Source of the DNA: Cucumis sativus
Taxonomy: Eukaryota > Streptophyta > Magnoliopsida > Cucurbitales > Cucurbitaceae
Direction: 5' to 3'
Assembly: GCF_000004075.3 (NCBI RefSeq)
Contig: NC_026659.2
Coordinates: 26,430,272 to 26,494,271, forward strand
Length of the DNA stretch: 64,000 bases
In this document: positions 11,243 to 22,441 of the stretch, one piece after another
Layout of the letters: every line of letters starts with the position of its first letter
Position numbering within the stretch: position 1 is the stretch's first letter
Made by a program: the position numbers and the translations under genes
The notes under the pieces: model-generated
Told to the model about the DNA's origin: nothing
Database searches by the model: none
What the model saw: the letters and a program-made list of their open reading frames with translations, nothing else

Positions 11243-13685
11243 CCACTTATAACTCTCATATATATACTGGTAAACGGGTTTGTGAATTGAAGCACATAGA
11301 AATGTTTCTGGAAGATTACCCAACTTTTAAACTTTTTTTTCTTTAGATTTCAAAGTCACAACGTGAGTGGGGATTACAGAAAGTGATAAAATAATGAGTA
11401 GACTTTTAACAAAAGGGGAAAAAACTAACCTTACCCACTTCTTAGAACGCAGTTATAATATCAGAAATGATGAGCAAATTGTCTTGTTTCATGACTTTTT
11501 TAAAGGCCAGTTTCTAAAGGATTGAAGACTGAAAAGGAATACGGGAAGAGAAGTGAATCAAGAAAAGTAATGGAGTTTGATCCACCATGGAAGCTAATTA
11601 GTGGAGAATGAGAAAGAAGTCAATTCTACTGACAAATTTTAAGAATGAAGAGAAAGAGACGATAGAAAACAAAACAAGAAATGGGTGAGAAATTCTGAGT
11701 GGGAAGAAGAAGGAAAATCTGAAAAATGATGATGAACAAATTTGAAAAACCATTTTGGTCAACCTTGTAATGGATTGTGAACGAGAATTTTACAGTCGAA
11801 TATAAGCACTGACTACAATTTGTCATCCCATCTTGTCGGCCAAAACAAACTCATAAACTCTTCTTAAACTTTGGACGCTTATATGAAATATTATTCTTGT
11901 TTCACTTCTATTATCAAATATTTGCATATGGGGGAGACTTCCTTCTATTTGAAATAATAGTTTACTCTATCTGTCTATATTCATATTTGAATGCTTCCTT
12001 GTTATTTATTTACATAATTCTATACCATCACCAATCACCATCCCCCTTTTTTGGTAATGTTGAAAAAAAATATCCAAATGCTTCTGTAATACAAAAGTCA
12101 GTTGGACATAACCTTCATGATCTGAACTCTCGATTAAGGTGACCACTTTATAGTATCAGATGATATAGAGAGTTAGTCTAAACATTCAAAAAAGAAGAAG
12201 AAAAGTCTGCTCACATTAAAATTTTAACATAAAATGCTGTTTGAACATTTTTCTTTTTAAATTTTCAATTAATTTCTTAGTTAAATATTACATATCTTAA
12301 TTATTAAGTTGAGTGGTGACGTTTAAAAGTTGCATAAAGTTAGAAACTCCTATTTATACATTAACAAAACCCCATATCATTTTTAATAATAATGTCTCCA
12401 AATGAATAATTAAGTTTTTTTCTTTTTTTTTTTTAAATATTATTTATCAAATTCTAACATTATTTTTCTTATTTTCAAACTCATAAATCATTTTCCTTAA
12501 AAAAGAAGAAGAAGAAGCTTCGAGCCTATTATGAGACTGGCTATACAAAAGAATGTCGAGTCATTATTGGTTATAAAGTTTTAAAATAGAGTAAAATATA
12601 TTTATATATTTGTAAATATTTAGAGAAAATAAATTTCTTATAATATTATTTAATTTATGAAAGGAAGACAATTAATTAATTAGTTATTGTGCCAAAAAAT
12701 CAACTGATCTAGAAGTCTCGATGGATGCCTAATCCAAGTTGTGTAGTGCTAAAGTTTTATTTCATAAGTCAAACTTTTACATTAATTAATTATGTTATCA
12801 AAACTTTATTCAAAGCCCCAATGATGATCAATTTATTTCCACACGCTTTCATCCTTCTAATTCTCACACACACACACATATATTTCTGTAGGGTTCGATT
12901 TTCCATTTCAATATCTTCTCGTCATCATCATTTTTATCATATATATGTGAAAATATTGTTATATACTATGAAACAAATACATTCTAAATTATAAGTTCTA
13001 TGCTATATTTAATTTTTTTTTCTTTTTGTTTATTAGGCTTCTCAATTTTATTTATTTATCTGTTTTTATAAAAATCATATCTTCATAATAGAAATAAATT
13101 TAAATTAAATGACTGTCCATTTGTTGTGTATTATTATCGATTGTGTGAAAATTGATTTTATACATATTTAAACATCTAGTTAGTAAGTATTAAACTTGAT
13201 AGTAAAGATTTATTTGATACAAAAATGGAAAATGTTAAGGTTCAAATTATAAATCTTAATAAAGTAAAGAAATTAAATGGATGTGATCTTGACTAATCCA
13301 ACAACATGACCAATTATTGATTCCCTTTGAAAGTTAACCTATTAAAAATTTTATATAACGTTAAATAGACAAAATCTTAAACTTTCTTGAATCCAATTTA
13401 TACTTTAATTAGCATTACAAAATATATACTGATTTTAGTTATTCAAGTTAATACAACACTAGTAATAACCAAAACATTGTCAATATTTGGAAACTCACAC
13501 ACAAGTGTCTTTAATACCACTTTAAGTTGCTTCTCTGAACTCGAGTACATTTTAATGCCTAACTTGTAAGAAGCACTTTGCTCAGCTAAGCACGAAAGAG
13601 ATTAAAGTTATCTATTTTCCATTGAGTTATCGATATAAGGTTGCCTAGCAGACCCTACCTTCGTTCAAAGTTACATGTAATGGCA

Positions 13686-13777
13686 ACAATAATTAGAATT
13701 AGGGAGAGTTTGCAAAAGTAGAAAAAAAGTTACAATAATTAGAATTAGGGAGAGTTTGCAAAAGTAGAAAAAAAGTT
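13686..13777. repeat. Tandem duplication, 46 bp x 2
   Basis: Two adjoining copies of a 46-base unit beginning ACAATAATTAGAATTAGGGA, 13686-13731 and 13732-13777, identical as read. A recent slippage or replication duplication in spacer DNA. Confidence 0.9.
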
Positions 13778-14250
13778 ACGTTAATAGAGTCAATGTCATT
13801 TACATTTTCATTTATAAAAAATAGCAAATGTAAAAACAAATTAATGTTAGATTATTGTCTGATTATCGTCATATTTTGCAATATGAAAAACGAAGGTGTT
13901 ATGAATTGTTTTTTTTTAAAAAAAAAATTGTCATCTAATGCAATTTCCCTAGAATTAGTATGGTCTTCAAGGTAGCATTATGTCAACTCGATTATTTTCT
14001 CTAGTTTAACCTAACAGTTTTACTTTTTTTTTATCGTGGGAACTATAGACCTTGTAGGTTACCTCCAAGTTGCTACTCTTTTGGTAGATTTCGAGCGTTT
14101 GTTCGAGATAACCATTAACCAACATAGTTCATCATTGTACTGTAATTTAGCTCGCCTAGCCCATTTTGAGCTCCAAACAATAGTAAGTAGTATATACATA
14201 GTTTTGGTTGAGAAATGATGAGGGAGTAATTGTGTAAAAACAAAACTTTT

Positions 14251-14275
14251 GGGGGGGGGGGGGGGGGGGGGGGGG
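14251..14275. repeat. Homopolymer of 25 G
   Basis: An uninterrupted run of 25 G on the plus strand in otherwise AT-rich spacer. Long G runs are rare in plant genomes and are also a known site of sequencing and assembly error. Confidence 0.9.
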
Positions 14276-14447
14276 TGCATTATGTGCTAAAATATTGAAA
14301 AGGAAGGGCTGCTCCCTAAAAGAAAAACCCCACGGGCCACGGAAGCAAAGGGAAAGTCAGTTTGAAAGGAAGAAATTAAAGATTATTTATAAAAAAGAAA
14401 TGAATGGAAAAAATGGAGATGATTGGATGTCCTGACTTGTTTAAACT

Positions 14448-14720
14448 GGACACGTGTCCATCACCAAAGAAAAATAAAAAAAAATATTATATATATCTCG
14501 TAATTGGACGGGAAGGACAGCCACTAGAACAAGATATTTGTATACATCAACTTACACTCCTTCTGCTACCGACACCTGTCCCATTTACCTTTTTGTAGTG
14601 TATATGGACGGCTCGGATGTGTTTAGATCAGCCCTGGTGGGTTCTTGGTTGGAGACGGTGCTGATGTGGACGGAGACAGTTATTAATGAGTGGGCACGCT
14701 GGTGGACCTTTCGCCACGTG
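14448..14720. promoter_or_regulatory. Cluster of G-box elements
   Basis: A perfect 12-base palindrome GGACACGTGTCC lies at 14448-14459 and a second CACGTG at 14715-14720. These are bZIP/bHLH-type sites (ABRE and G-box). They sit about 3 kb ahead of the Dof gene in a less AT-rich island. Regulation of that gene is possible but unproven. Confidence 0.4.
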
Positions 14721-17700
14721 TTTAATTTTGCCAGTGGGGAGCTCCTACAGCTAAGCTATCCCACACACACACACCCGACTCCTCCCCCCAAAAACTCCAC
14801 CTCCAACTGCTCCAAACTTATTCCTTTGTTCTCTTCTCTATGCAAACTAACACTCCCATCCCATCTTTTTTTCCTTTTTCTTTTTCTCCCATCAAATTTC
14901 ATTTTCATTCTAACCTTTTAAGTTTATTTACGTTTGCTATATTATTTCTTTCAATAACAAGTTTTTTTCCTTCCCGACTTATGACCAAACCTCTCTCTAC
15001 ATGTCCAAAACCCTAACACTTTAACTCGAGTTTAAAAGGGACTAGCTACTCATATTTGCATTATTTTAAATTTTAAATATACATTATATAAATAACTTAA
15101 AATTGAAAGATTTGAAGTAGAATAGTTGAACTAATTAACACAAATACAATTAATTAAAATGAAAGCATGTTATTATATTATAGTCTTATTAAAAACTATT
15201 TGAATGAAAATAAAAGTCAATATGTCACTTAATATCACATTTCACAAACAAAGTGCACTCTAGTTAATTGACTTTTTATTTTCAAAATCATGGAGTGCCT
15301 TTCGAATTTAAATCCTTTCAAACATAAATTCCTCCATTTTAGTTTATTTATTCATTATATTTGTCTAATAAATATTTGTTTTTCTATTTTGAAAATAATG
15401 TTTTTTTAGAATAAATCTTCACAAGCATGGTAAGAAAATATTAGTCTCTTTCTTTAATTTAATATAACATTTGAAGATGGTGAGGAAATTTTTCTATCTA
15501 CTAAATTTAAATTTACTATTACTGTAAGAGATAGTTTTCTTATTTTTAGATAATAAAAACTTTTGACTCTACGTTAAGGAAAAAAAAAATCACCACTAGA
15601 TATTTGAGATGCATATAGTTTTAACAAATATAACTTCTTTTTGCCACAAACTCTTAACTCAATTATGGTTTTTTGTTATTTTATCATTGTCATTCTTTAA
15701 GATATTATGTTGGAAACACTGTTAATTGTCAAGAAACATCTCTTGAAATGAAGAACAAATATGTTCATCATAACTTAACATTTAATATTTCTGTTTGTAC
15801 TATTCATACTCTCAACTTTTTTTTTCATTAACATGGAAAGCTTATGTTGATCCTCATATATTATATTAGTTAAATCATTAATGATTAACTTAGTAAGATT
15901 GAAATATGAACTAAAATTAGAGAAACATCTGGAAAAGTGAGCGTCAACCCCTATGTTCTATACGAAGGGGTTGTTGTATTAACTTTGATTTTTGTGTGTA
16001 TATATAAATTAAATAATTATGCATGGGCATAAAATTTTTATTTATTTTTTAATTACGAGGGAAAAAAATCTCATGTCAAAATCTAGCAAAAGATTTTTAG
16101 ATTGTTTTCACATCCTCATGAAAATGATATACCAATTATGCATTGAGATATTTTCTTTTTAATTTCATTCATGAGGTATTTTTCTAAATAGAAAAAAATC
16201 TTTCAAAATTAAGAAATTAAAGGAAAAAAAAAAAAGAGGCAAGCACCGTCGCATCTTGAGGCGACACGTGGATGATAAATTATTTGAAAATAAACACAAT
16301 TGTTTCTTTCTTTAACATATTGAGTAAGTTTAGAAGAAAAGATGTATAGTACAATGCTTTGTCCAAATGCACATTGAAAAGCATTAAAACCCCACAAAAC
16401 TTAATGGCTTTTCATCAAAAAGCAACCATTTCAAATCACCCAACTGTGCTTATCTCTCTCTTTTTCACTTCTCCCTCTGCCTTTCCATTTTCTTTTCCCG
16501 TTCCTTTTTAGTTAAAGTTAAAAAGCTAAACCAATGCTTGATTGATTAGAATTATAACGTACGATTGAGCATGAGTTGGCTAAGTAATAACTCTCTCTAC
16601 TGAAGTGAAATATTATGCTATAGAGATTGTCAAACTTTTGGATAGGGAAGACTTTTCTTTCCCTAAGATTCGAGTCCTCATTGATAATATTTTTTTTCTT
16701 GAAAACATTGTTAATTTTGTTTGTATTGATAACAAAATTGCCTCATGACTTTGTAACTTTTGTCTCTTCTCAAGGTTGCTCTTTGATCGATATTTTTCGA
16801 GATATGACTATTCCTCCTTTAATAATGTATTTTAGGTATAGAAGGGTGTGGTAGTTGTGTTGTTTGTTTGGTTTGCCAAAATATATATTATTTCTTTTAT
16901 AACTTTTGAAAATGGAAAAGTATTGTATTATTCCTTAAAGATTGTGGTTTTCAAATACAATATATAAAAATGAAGAGTTGATTGTCACAATTTTATGATT
17001 GGGACTTTGATTCTAATAATTTTATTAATACTTGAGGCTATCTAAAATAATATGAAAAAACTATCCATTCTAGTTTGGATCATATTTCTTCTTCTTCAAT
17101 TATTAAATTTATTAAAACTATAACTATAATGGTAATAGAGATAAGTGATATTAAGTACATCAAAATAACATTTTACATTCTAAAAAGGACAAAAGCAAAG
17201 GAAGTGATATATCCATCACAAATTAAAACAAAAAGAAATAATTAATACAACTTTTCATATCAACCACTGATTAAGAAGAAATGTTAAGGAATGGCAAAAA
17301 AGAATTTAATAACAAAAGAAAAGGGATAATTAGGGAGGAAGAAAGTAAACGAGGAAGGCGAGGAATTGACCGAAGAGGAGAGAGTTAGAAAAAAATGACG
17401 AGTAATTGAGAAGAGTGAGAAACGTGGCGATGCTGACATGGAATATAGAAAAGGAAAAAAACAGCATAACACTATCTTTTTAACCAATGTGGGGAATCTA
17501 ACAACATAATAAAGATCTGTATGGCCACATGATAAATTGTGGTTCACAAAATTTCTTCCCCTCCATTGCTGACGTGGAGTCTCCCACCTTGTCATCTTAA
17601 ACTCAGAACTTAAAACCCTTCCCTTCGCCATTTTCACACTTTAACTTCTCTGTTTGGTTCAACAAAACCCAATAAAATAAAACTCTTGGATTCAACGTTT

Positions 17701-17764
17701 AAACAGAGATTTCAATTCGAGGATTGATTCTCGGGTTTTTTCTTTTCAAAATCCGAGAAGAAAA

Positions 17765-19191
17765 ATGGCTGAAGTTGATATTAGAGATCCAATCATAAAG
17801 TTGTTTGGGAAAACCATTTCTTTGCCATTGAACCATCTTGATTTGCCTTCGGATTCCAAGTTTCCTTCTTCAGAAACTACTGAAAAGGTAGATCTTTTTT
17901 GTCAGAATTGGATATGTGTTTCTTTCTTTTTTAAATATGTGTTTTGAATTTTGGTTTAGTTTGTGTTTGATCCTTTGTTCTTAAAGATTTTGAATTTGTC
18001 AACTTTCTTCCACAGGAAACTTCATGTGAAGAATTGGGATTAGAGAAACGGGGGAATAGCAGTGGAAACCAAATCACAGATCAAACAACATCAGGAGTAA
18101 GTGAGAATCCATTAGAAGAAAGAGAAATCTCATCGCCAAAAGCTTCCAAAAATGAAGAACAAAGTGAAACAAGTAATTCCCCTGACAACAAAACCTCAAA
18201 AAAGCCAGACAAAATCCTTCCTTGCCCTCGATGTAACAGCATGGACACCAAATTCTGTTACTTCAACAATTACAATGTCAATCAACCTCGTCACTTTTGC
18301 AAGAATTGCCAAAGATATTGGACAGCCGGTGGGACCATGAGAAACGTTCCGGTTGGTGCCGGCCGACGAAAGAACAAAAACTCCTCATCTTCACATTTCC
18401 GTCAGTTAATAATTCCCGACGGCGGAAATCACCGCCATCAATTTCTAGATAATAACGGAACCTTTCTCACTTTTGCCTCAGATTCTTCAATTTCCAACTC
18501 ACAGAGCTGTAATCCAAATGGGTTTCTCGTTAATACAGAAAACGGAGATGATCATTCAAGTAAATCTTCAATTACAGCTTCGAATTCATCAGAGAAAGGA
18601 GCTAAAATGGCTTCACAACAATCAATAGCGAAAAACGTTTTCCCTTTTCTGCCTCAATTACAGTCATTTACAGGGCTTTCATTGCCTTATTCTTCAATTC
18701 CTCCACCATCGGCGCCGTTCTACCCGCCGGGGATTCCGGTGTCGTATTACCCTTCACAGCCGTACTGGGGCTACCTAGCGCCGCCGTCTTTGACACTAAT
18801 TAATCCCAACGGTCAAAATTCTTCTACGAATTCCTGTGTGTTGGGGAAACGTTTAAGAGATGGGAAATTGGTTAAGAGTCCATCAAATACAGAATCTGAG
18901 ATTGGTAAACAGAGGAATTATGAAGAACTCTGTTTGGGGATACCAAGGACAATGAAAGTGGATGATCCAAATGAAGCAGCAAAGAGTTGTATATGGTCAA
19001 CACTAGGAATTAAGAATGATAAAAAAGCTGGTGGTGGAAGTACAAGTACAACCATCAATGGCGGTAGTCTTTTTGTCTCTTTACAACAATCTACAAAGGG
19101 AAAAGAAGAAACCCAGATTGAAAGTTGGTCGCTTTTACAGGCAAATCCAGCAGCCTTTTCTCGGGCTTTGAAATTCCGAGAGATCGTTTAG
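17765..19191 (+). CDS. Cycling Dof factor (CDF), CDF5/CDF6-like transcription factor
   Basis: Two exons, 17765-17887 and 18016-19191, joining in phase 0 to 432 residues. The start is the ATG at 17765, whose [10 protein letters not shown] opening is typical of CDF proteins. The Dof zinc finger spans about 107-163, with the four Cys at 111, 114, 136 and 139 and the RYWTAGG and GAGRRKNK motifs. Two C-terminal CDF signatures are present: IWSTLGIKN at about 367-375 and [13 protein letters not shown] at about 418-430, the regions linked to binding of GIGANTEA and FKF1. CDF proteins repress CONSTANS and FT in the morning and are degraded through FKF1-GIGANTEA under long days. Neighbouring MYB117/MYB105 and MPSR1-like genes match the Arabidopsis CDF6 and CDF5 loci. 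Single-frame reading from 18034 misses the first exon and six further codons. Confidence 0.93.
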
Positions 19192-20672
19192 TTTTTAGAG
19201 TGAAAACGATGGCACTGTTGTGTTGTTGTTGTTGTTTAAATGAAATTTAACCTTTGAGTTTGCAAATCATAATCCAACTGCTAAAAAAAGAGATAGGAGT
19301 GGAAATCATTGTTATTTTTGGAGTAGAAGCAGTTAGTTTTAATGAAGACAAAACTGGACCAGACATCCAACATAAGGACTCCACTTTTGTGGAAAACCCC
19401 ATGTTTGCAGGCTGGGGCATTTGTTTTTGTCGAGCTTTCTTGTACATTATTATTACAAGTTAGATATATATATACTTCTTCTGCCTTAAAGGATGCTACA
19501 TTCTTCCATATATTATATTTCATTTTGATATTAATTCAACAAACAAAAGTTGCAGATATTTGGATATGGATGCAACCAATTCCCTTGGATCAGTTTCTCT
19601 TGTTTTTGGCCACCACAACCCACCATCACCTCTCTTATCTTCTCACAATCTTTCTTTTTCCCACTCTTAAGAAATCAACCATCAAAGATAAATAAAAAAA
19701 TTTAAACAAAAAAGAGCATTGACGTAAAGATTTATGTTAACTACTTTTAGTTGAATTTAGGGAGTGAATGATCATTTTATTTGATATTTGGTTATGTTGG
19801 TATTGGCAATTACAGACCACATCTTCTTCTACGCTAAGATTGATTGCCATTGAGGAAGGGACCCAAATCCATGTGATACCATAAAACTTTCATTATCATT
19901 GTTCCCATCTTCTTTCTCCTTTGCTCTTTCTTTTGGTTCTTTTTTATATCCATTTTTATTTTCATGTACACTATTACAAGATTTACATCATTAGCTTTAC
20001 TTGATATGTCAATTTCTTTTGCTAAAAATTGTTGTTGTTTGATAATAATAATTCAGCTTTTATGTTTCTAAAAGATAAGAGCTTGTCTCTATAAATTGCT
20101 TTCAAATTTAGCTTTAAACAAAAATAAAGTGAGAATGGAGATGAGATCAAAATCATGGTAGGAATTGGTTGTCAAACCTAAAACCCAATCATATGTTGTA
20201 GAATTGGAAATATGAGTCAAGATAATATAATAGTAAAAAAAAAGGTTATAGTGTGTGTATACATATACATATATGTATATATATATATATTAAAGAGAAG
20301 GTTTAATGTGTTTAAGGAGTGCTTGGTTGGATTATATTTTAATGTTGAGAAAACGAGGAAATGCCAACAAAAAAAAAAGAAAAACATATATAAAAGAAAG
20401 TATTAATAATAATGTAATGCATGGTTTTTGTTTGGAGAAAGTGTGTTGGAAGCAAAGTTTAGAAAAGTGAAAGCAACTTTAGATTCCACCCAAAAAGGCA
20501 GATTGGAAAAAGATGGAACAACTTGTGATTTTGATGTGTCCCCCTCTAGTGGACCTCTCCAAAAACTCACCACTTTGGAGTTTCTATTTTTAATTTAATC
20601 ATATCTATGTGATATACATTATCAAATTTAATATGCACATTTATGTATGTTCTTCATTAAATGTAGACAGAT

Positions 20673-21017
20673 TGGGCTCAACCCAAAACCATTGCGTTTC
20701 TTGGGCCAATTTCCAAAGATGGCTTCATCCCAATAAAACTTATATTTAAAAATGTAAAAACCTTGTTATTTATTTAAGAAATGTATTAACATTTATAAAA
20801 AAAATGCACAAATTAAATAGAAATTCTATAATTTTGAAAACGAGTATGACGAAGAAGAAGGGTGAAGAAGCCCTGAAAACCACCCTTCCCTTTTGAATCT
20901 TGGCCCACGAGGCCCAACAAAAAAACACACGAACCAAAATTAAAATAATCCAATTTCTCTCTCCAATTTTCTTCTTCACTCTCCATGCACGGTGGTGGTA
21001 CAATCTCCAAACCCTAA
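20673..21017 (+). promoter_or_regulatory. Site II (TGGGCY) and telo-box cluster without an intact gene
   Basis: TGGGCT at 20673-20678, TGGGCC at 20702-20707, GGCCCA at 20902-20907 and 20911-20916, then AAACCCTAA at 21009-21017. In plants site II plus telo-box marks promoters of growth and translation genes. Here it lies ahead of a decayed coding fragment and no intact gene, so it may be an orphaned promoter. Function is inferred. Confidence 0.45.
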
Positions 21018-21171
21018 ATTTATCCACAACTTATCTTACTACCTCCTCCTCCTTTTTGGATGCAGACCTTCCTTCTCTTATCTTTCATGCCTCATACTTT
21101 TTAGAGTTCTTCTCCCTTCATCTCCCCCGTGAAGGGTTATGCGGTTGAGGATCTTGAAGCACTCACTTGAG

Positions 21172-21300
21172 AGTACTTCTTCGTCTCCCCCACAAAACCT
21201 TTGGCCAATGATCTTCACCAAATTGGTTTTAAAGCTATTTGGATGCTTGATCCTAGAATCAAACATGAAAAAAGATGTATGGGTTGATGGACAAACCTTA
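21172..21300 (+). pseudogene. Remnant of a GH31 alpha-glucosidase (HGL1-like)
   Basis: Reading in the frame of 21172 gives a peptide containing LANDLHQIGFKAIWML then DPRIKHEK, which matches the GH31 segment of plant heteroglycan glucosidase-like proteins (typically DLHxxGFKAIWMLDPGIKHE). A stop precedes it at about 21169 and another follows at about 21283. In the next frame DVWVDGQTLG resembles the following family segment, so a short deletion and frameshift seem to separate the pieces. No catalytic region, start codon or flanking exons are found nearby. It is a broken fragment of one exon, not a working gene; retention of an intron cannot be judged. Confidence 0.6.
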
Positions 21301-22441
21301 GGTAGGTTTGTATCTTATTATTAGCACTAACGTGTCACCTTTTAGTGGTATACTAAACACTTGATCTTAAATGTTTTAGTGAGGTCTAGCTTGAGCCTTG
21401 TGTATTTCGTGAATTTACACACAAGTTCGATCTTGGGAAAATTTAGTTAAGGATTTTGTTTGTGTATATGAAATGACAACGAACGACTATTTTTAAGGTA
21501 ATTATTCCCGTGAAGTCTTTTAGTGAAAAAAGTGAAATAAAAATTAATAGTTAAATGATGTACATACTTAAAATAACTTTGTCAAGAGCCTTTTCCACAA
21601 CACCCTAAATCATAAAGCAACAAGTACTCACCAAATGGTTTTAGTCATTCAAAGAATATCTAATACAACTTCACAACTCATTGTATTTGACGTTCTTGGC
21701 CTTGCATGGATACCTCCCTAACAAATAAAATGATGTTTCAAACTTTCAACTATTGTTTGATGTACAATTCATTAAACGATCTACCTTAGTTCCACAATAC
21801 CAAGCAAAGTTCCTATTTTCATAACTAACGAACTACAACTTAAAAACTAACTAAAAAAGAATATTATTATACAACCTAAACTCCATAAATATAAACCTAA
21901 GACCTTTAAATGGTGGTTAATATCTTTAATATAAAATTAAACGCTTTGCATATGAAATTCTTAATAATTAAAATGAAATAGACATATTTATTACATTACC
22001 CAATCTTTAGTTCTATAAAAACAAAATAATAATACATTTTAAAATCTCATCATTGTTAAGGCTAACACTCACTCAAATAAATAATAATGAATATAAAATT
22101 TACATTATTTTCATTCAAAAGATAGAAGAGATAGTGGATGGTGGTAGATTTGATATTTTAATTTATTTCCAAAAATGTTTAGCCTATATGCTTTAATTAA
22201 ACCCCAAAACTTCAAATTTCAAATCACCATATGACTAAGGGTTGGTATGTAGATGAAGTTTCTTGACACAAATGGAATCAAACAGCCACATGTCGACGAA
22301 TCATAGGATAACAAATTAAGTAACCTTAATCAAACCAAAAAGAAAAAAAAAAATCATCAAGTCAATTATCTGAACAATAATAATAATAATAATAATATGA
22401 ACATATTATGTTCCACCAATCTCTAATTTAAATACACATTT

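Larger units (their letters stand above)
11223..17764. other. 6.5-kb intergenic region between PSY-like and Dof genes
   Basis: Mostly AT-rich spacer with no gene I can support. It contains the PSY-like promoter at the left, a 46-bp tandem duplication (13686-13777), a run of 25 G (14251-14275), a denser block with two G-boxes at 14440-14800, and a third CACGTG at 16265-16270. The last 500 bases, less AT-rich, are the likely promoter and leader of the Dof gene. The frames at 14404-14921 show no family resemblance. Confidence 0.5.
19192..22441. other. 3.2-kb spacer between convergent Dof and MYB genes
   Basis: Holds both 3'UTRs, a cluster of TGGGCY and telo-box elements (20673-21017), and a decayed GH31 alpha-glucosidase fragment (about 21172-21300). 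The remainder is AT-rich, with a TA-rich run near 20255-20290 and a TAA repeat at about 22373-22396. No intact gene is seen. Confidence 0.55.

Noticed and set aside
14404-14921. Overlapping plus frames in the G-box island
   Set aside because: No recognisable domain, proline/threonine tail from a CA repeat, and no splice model.
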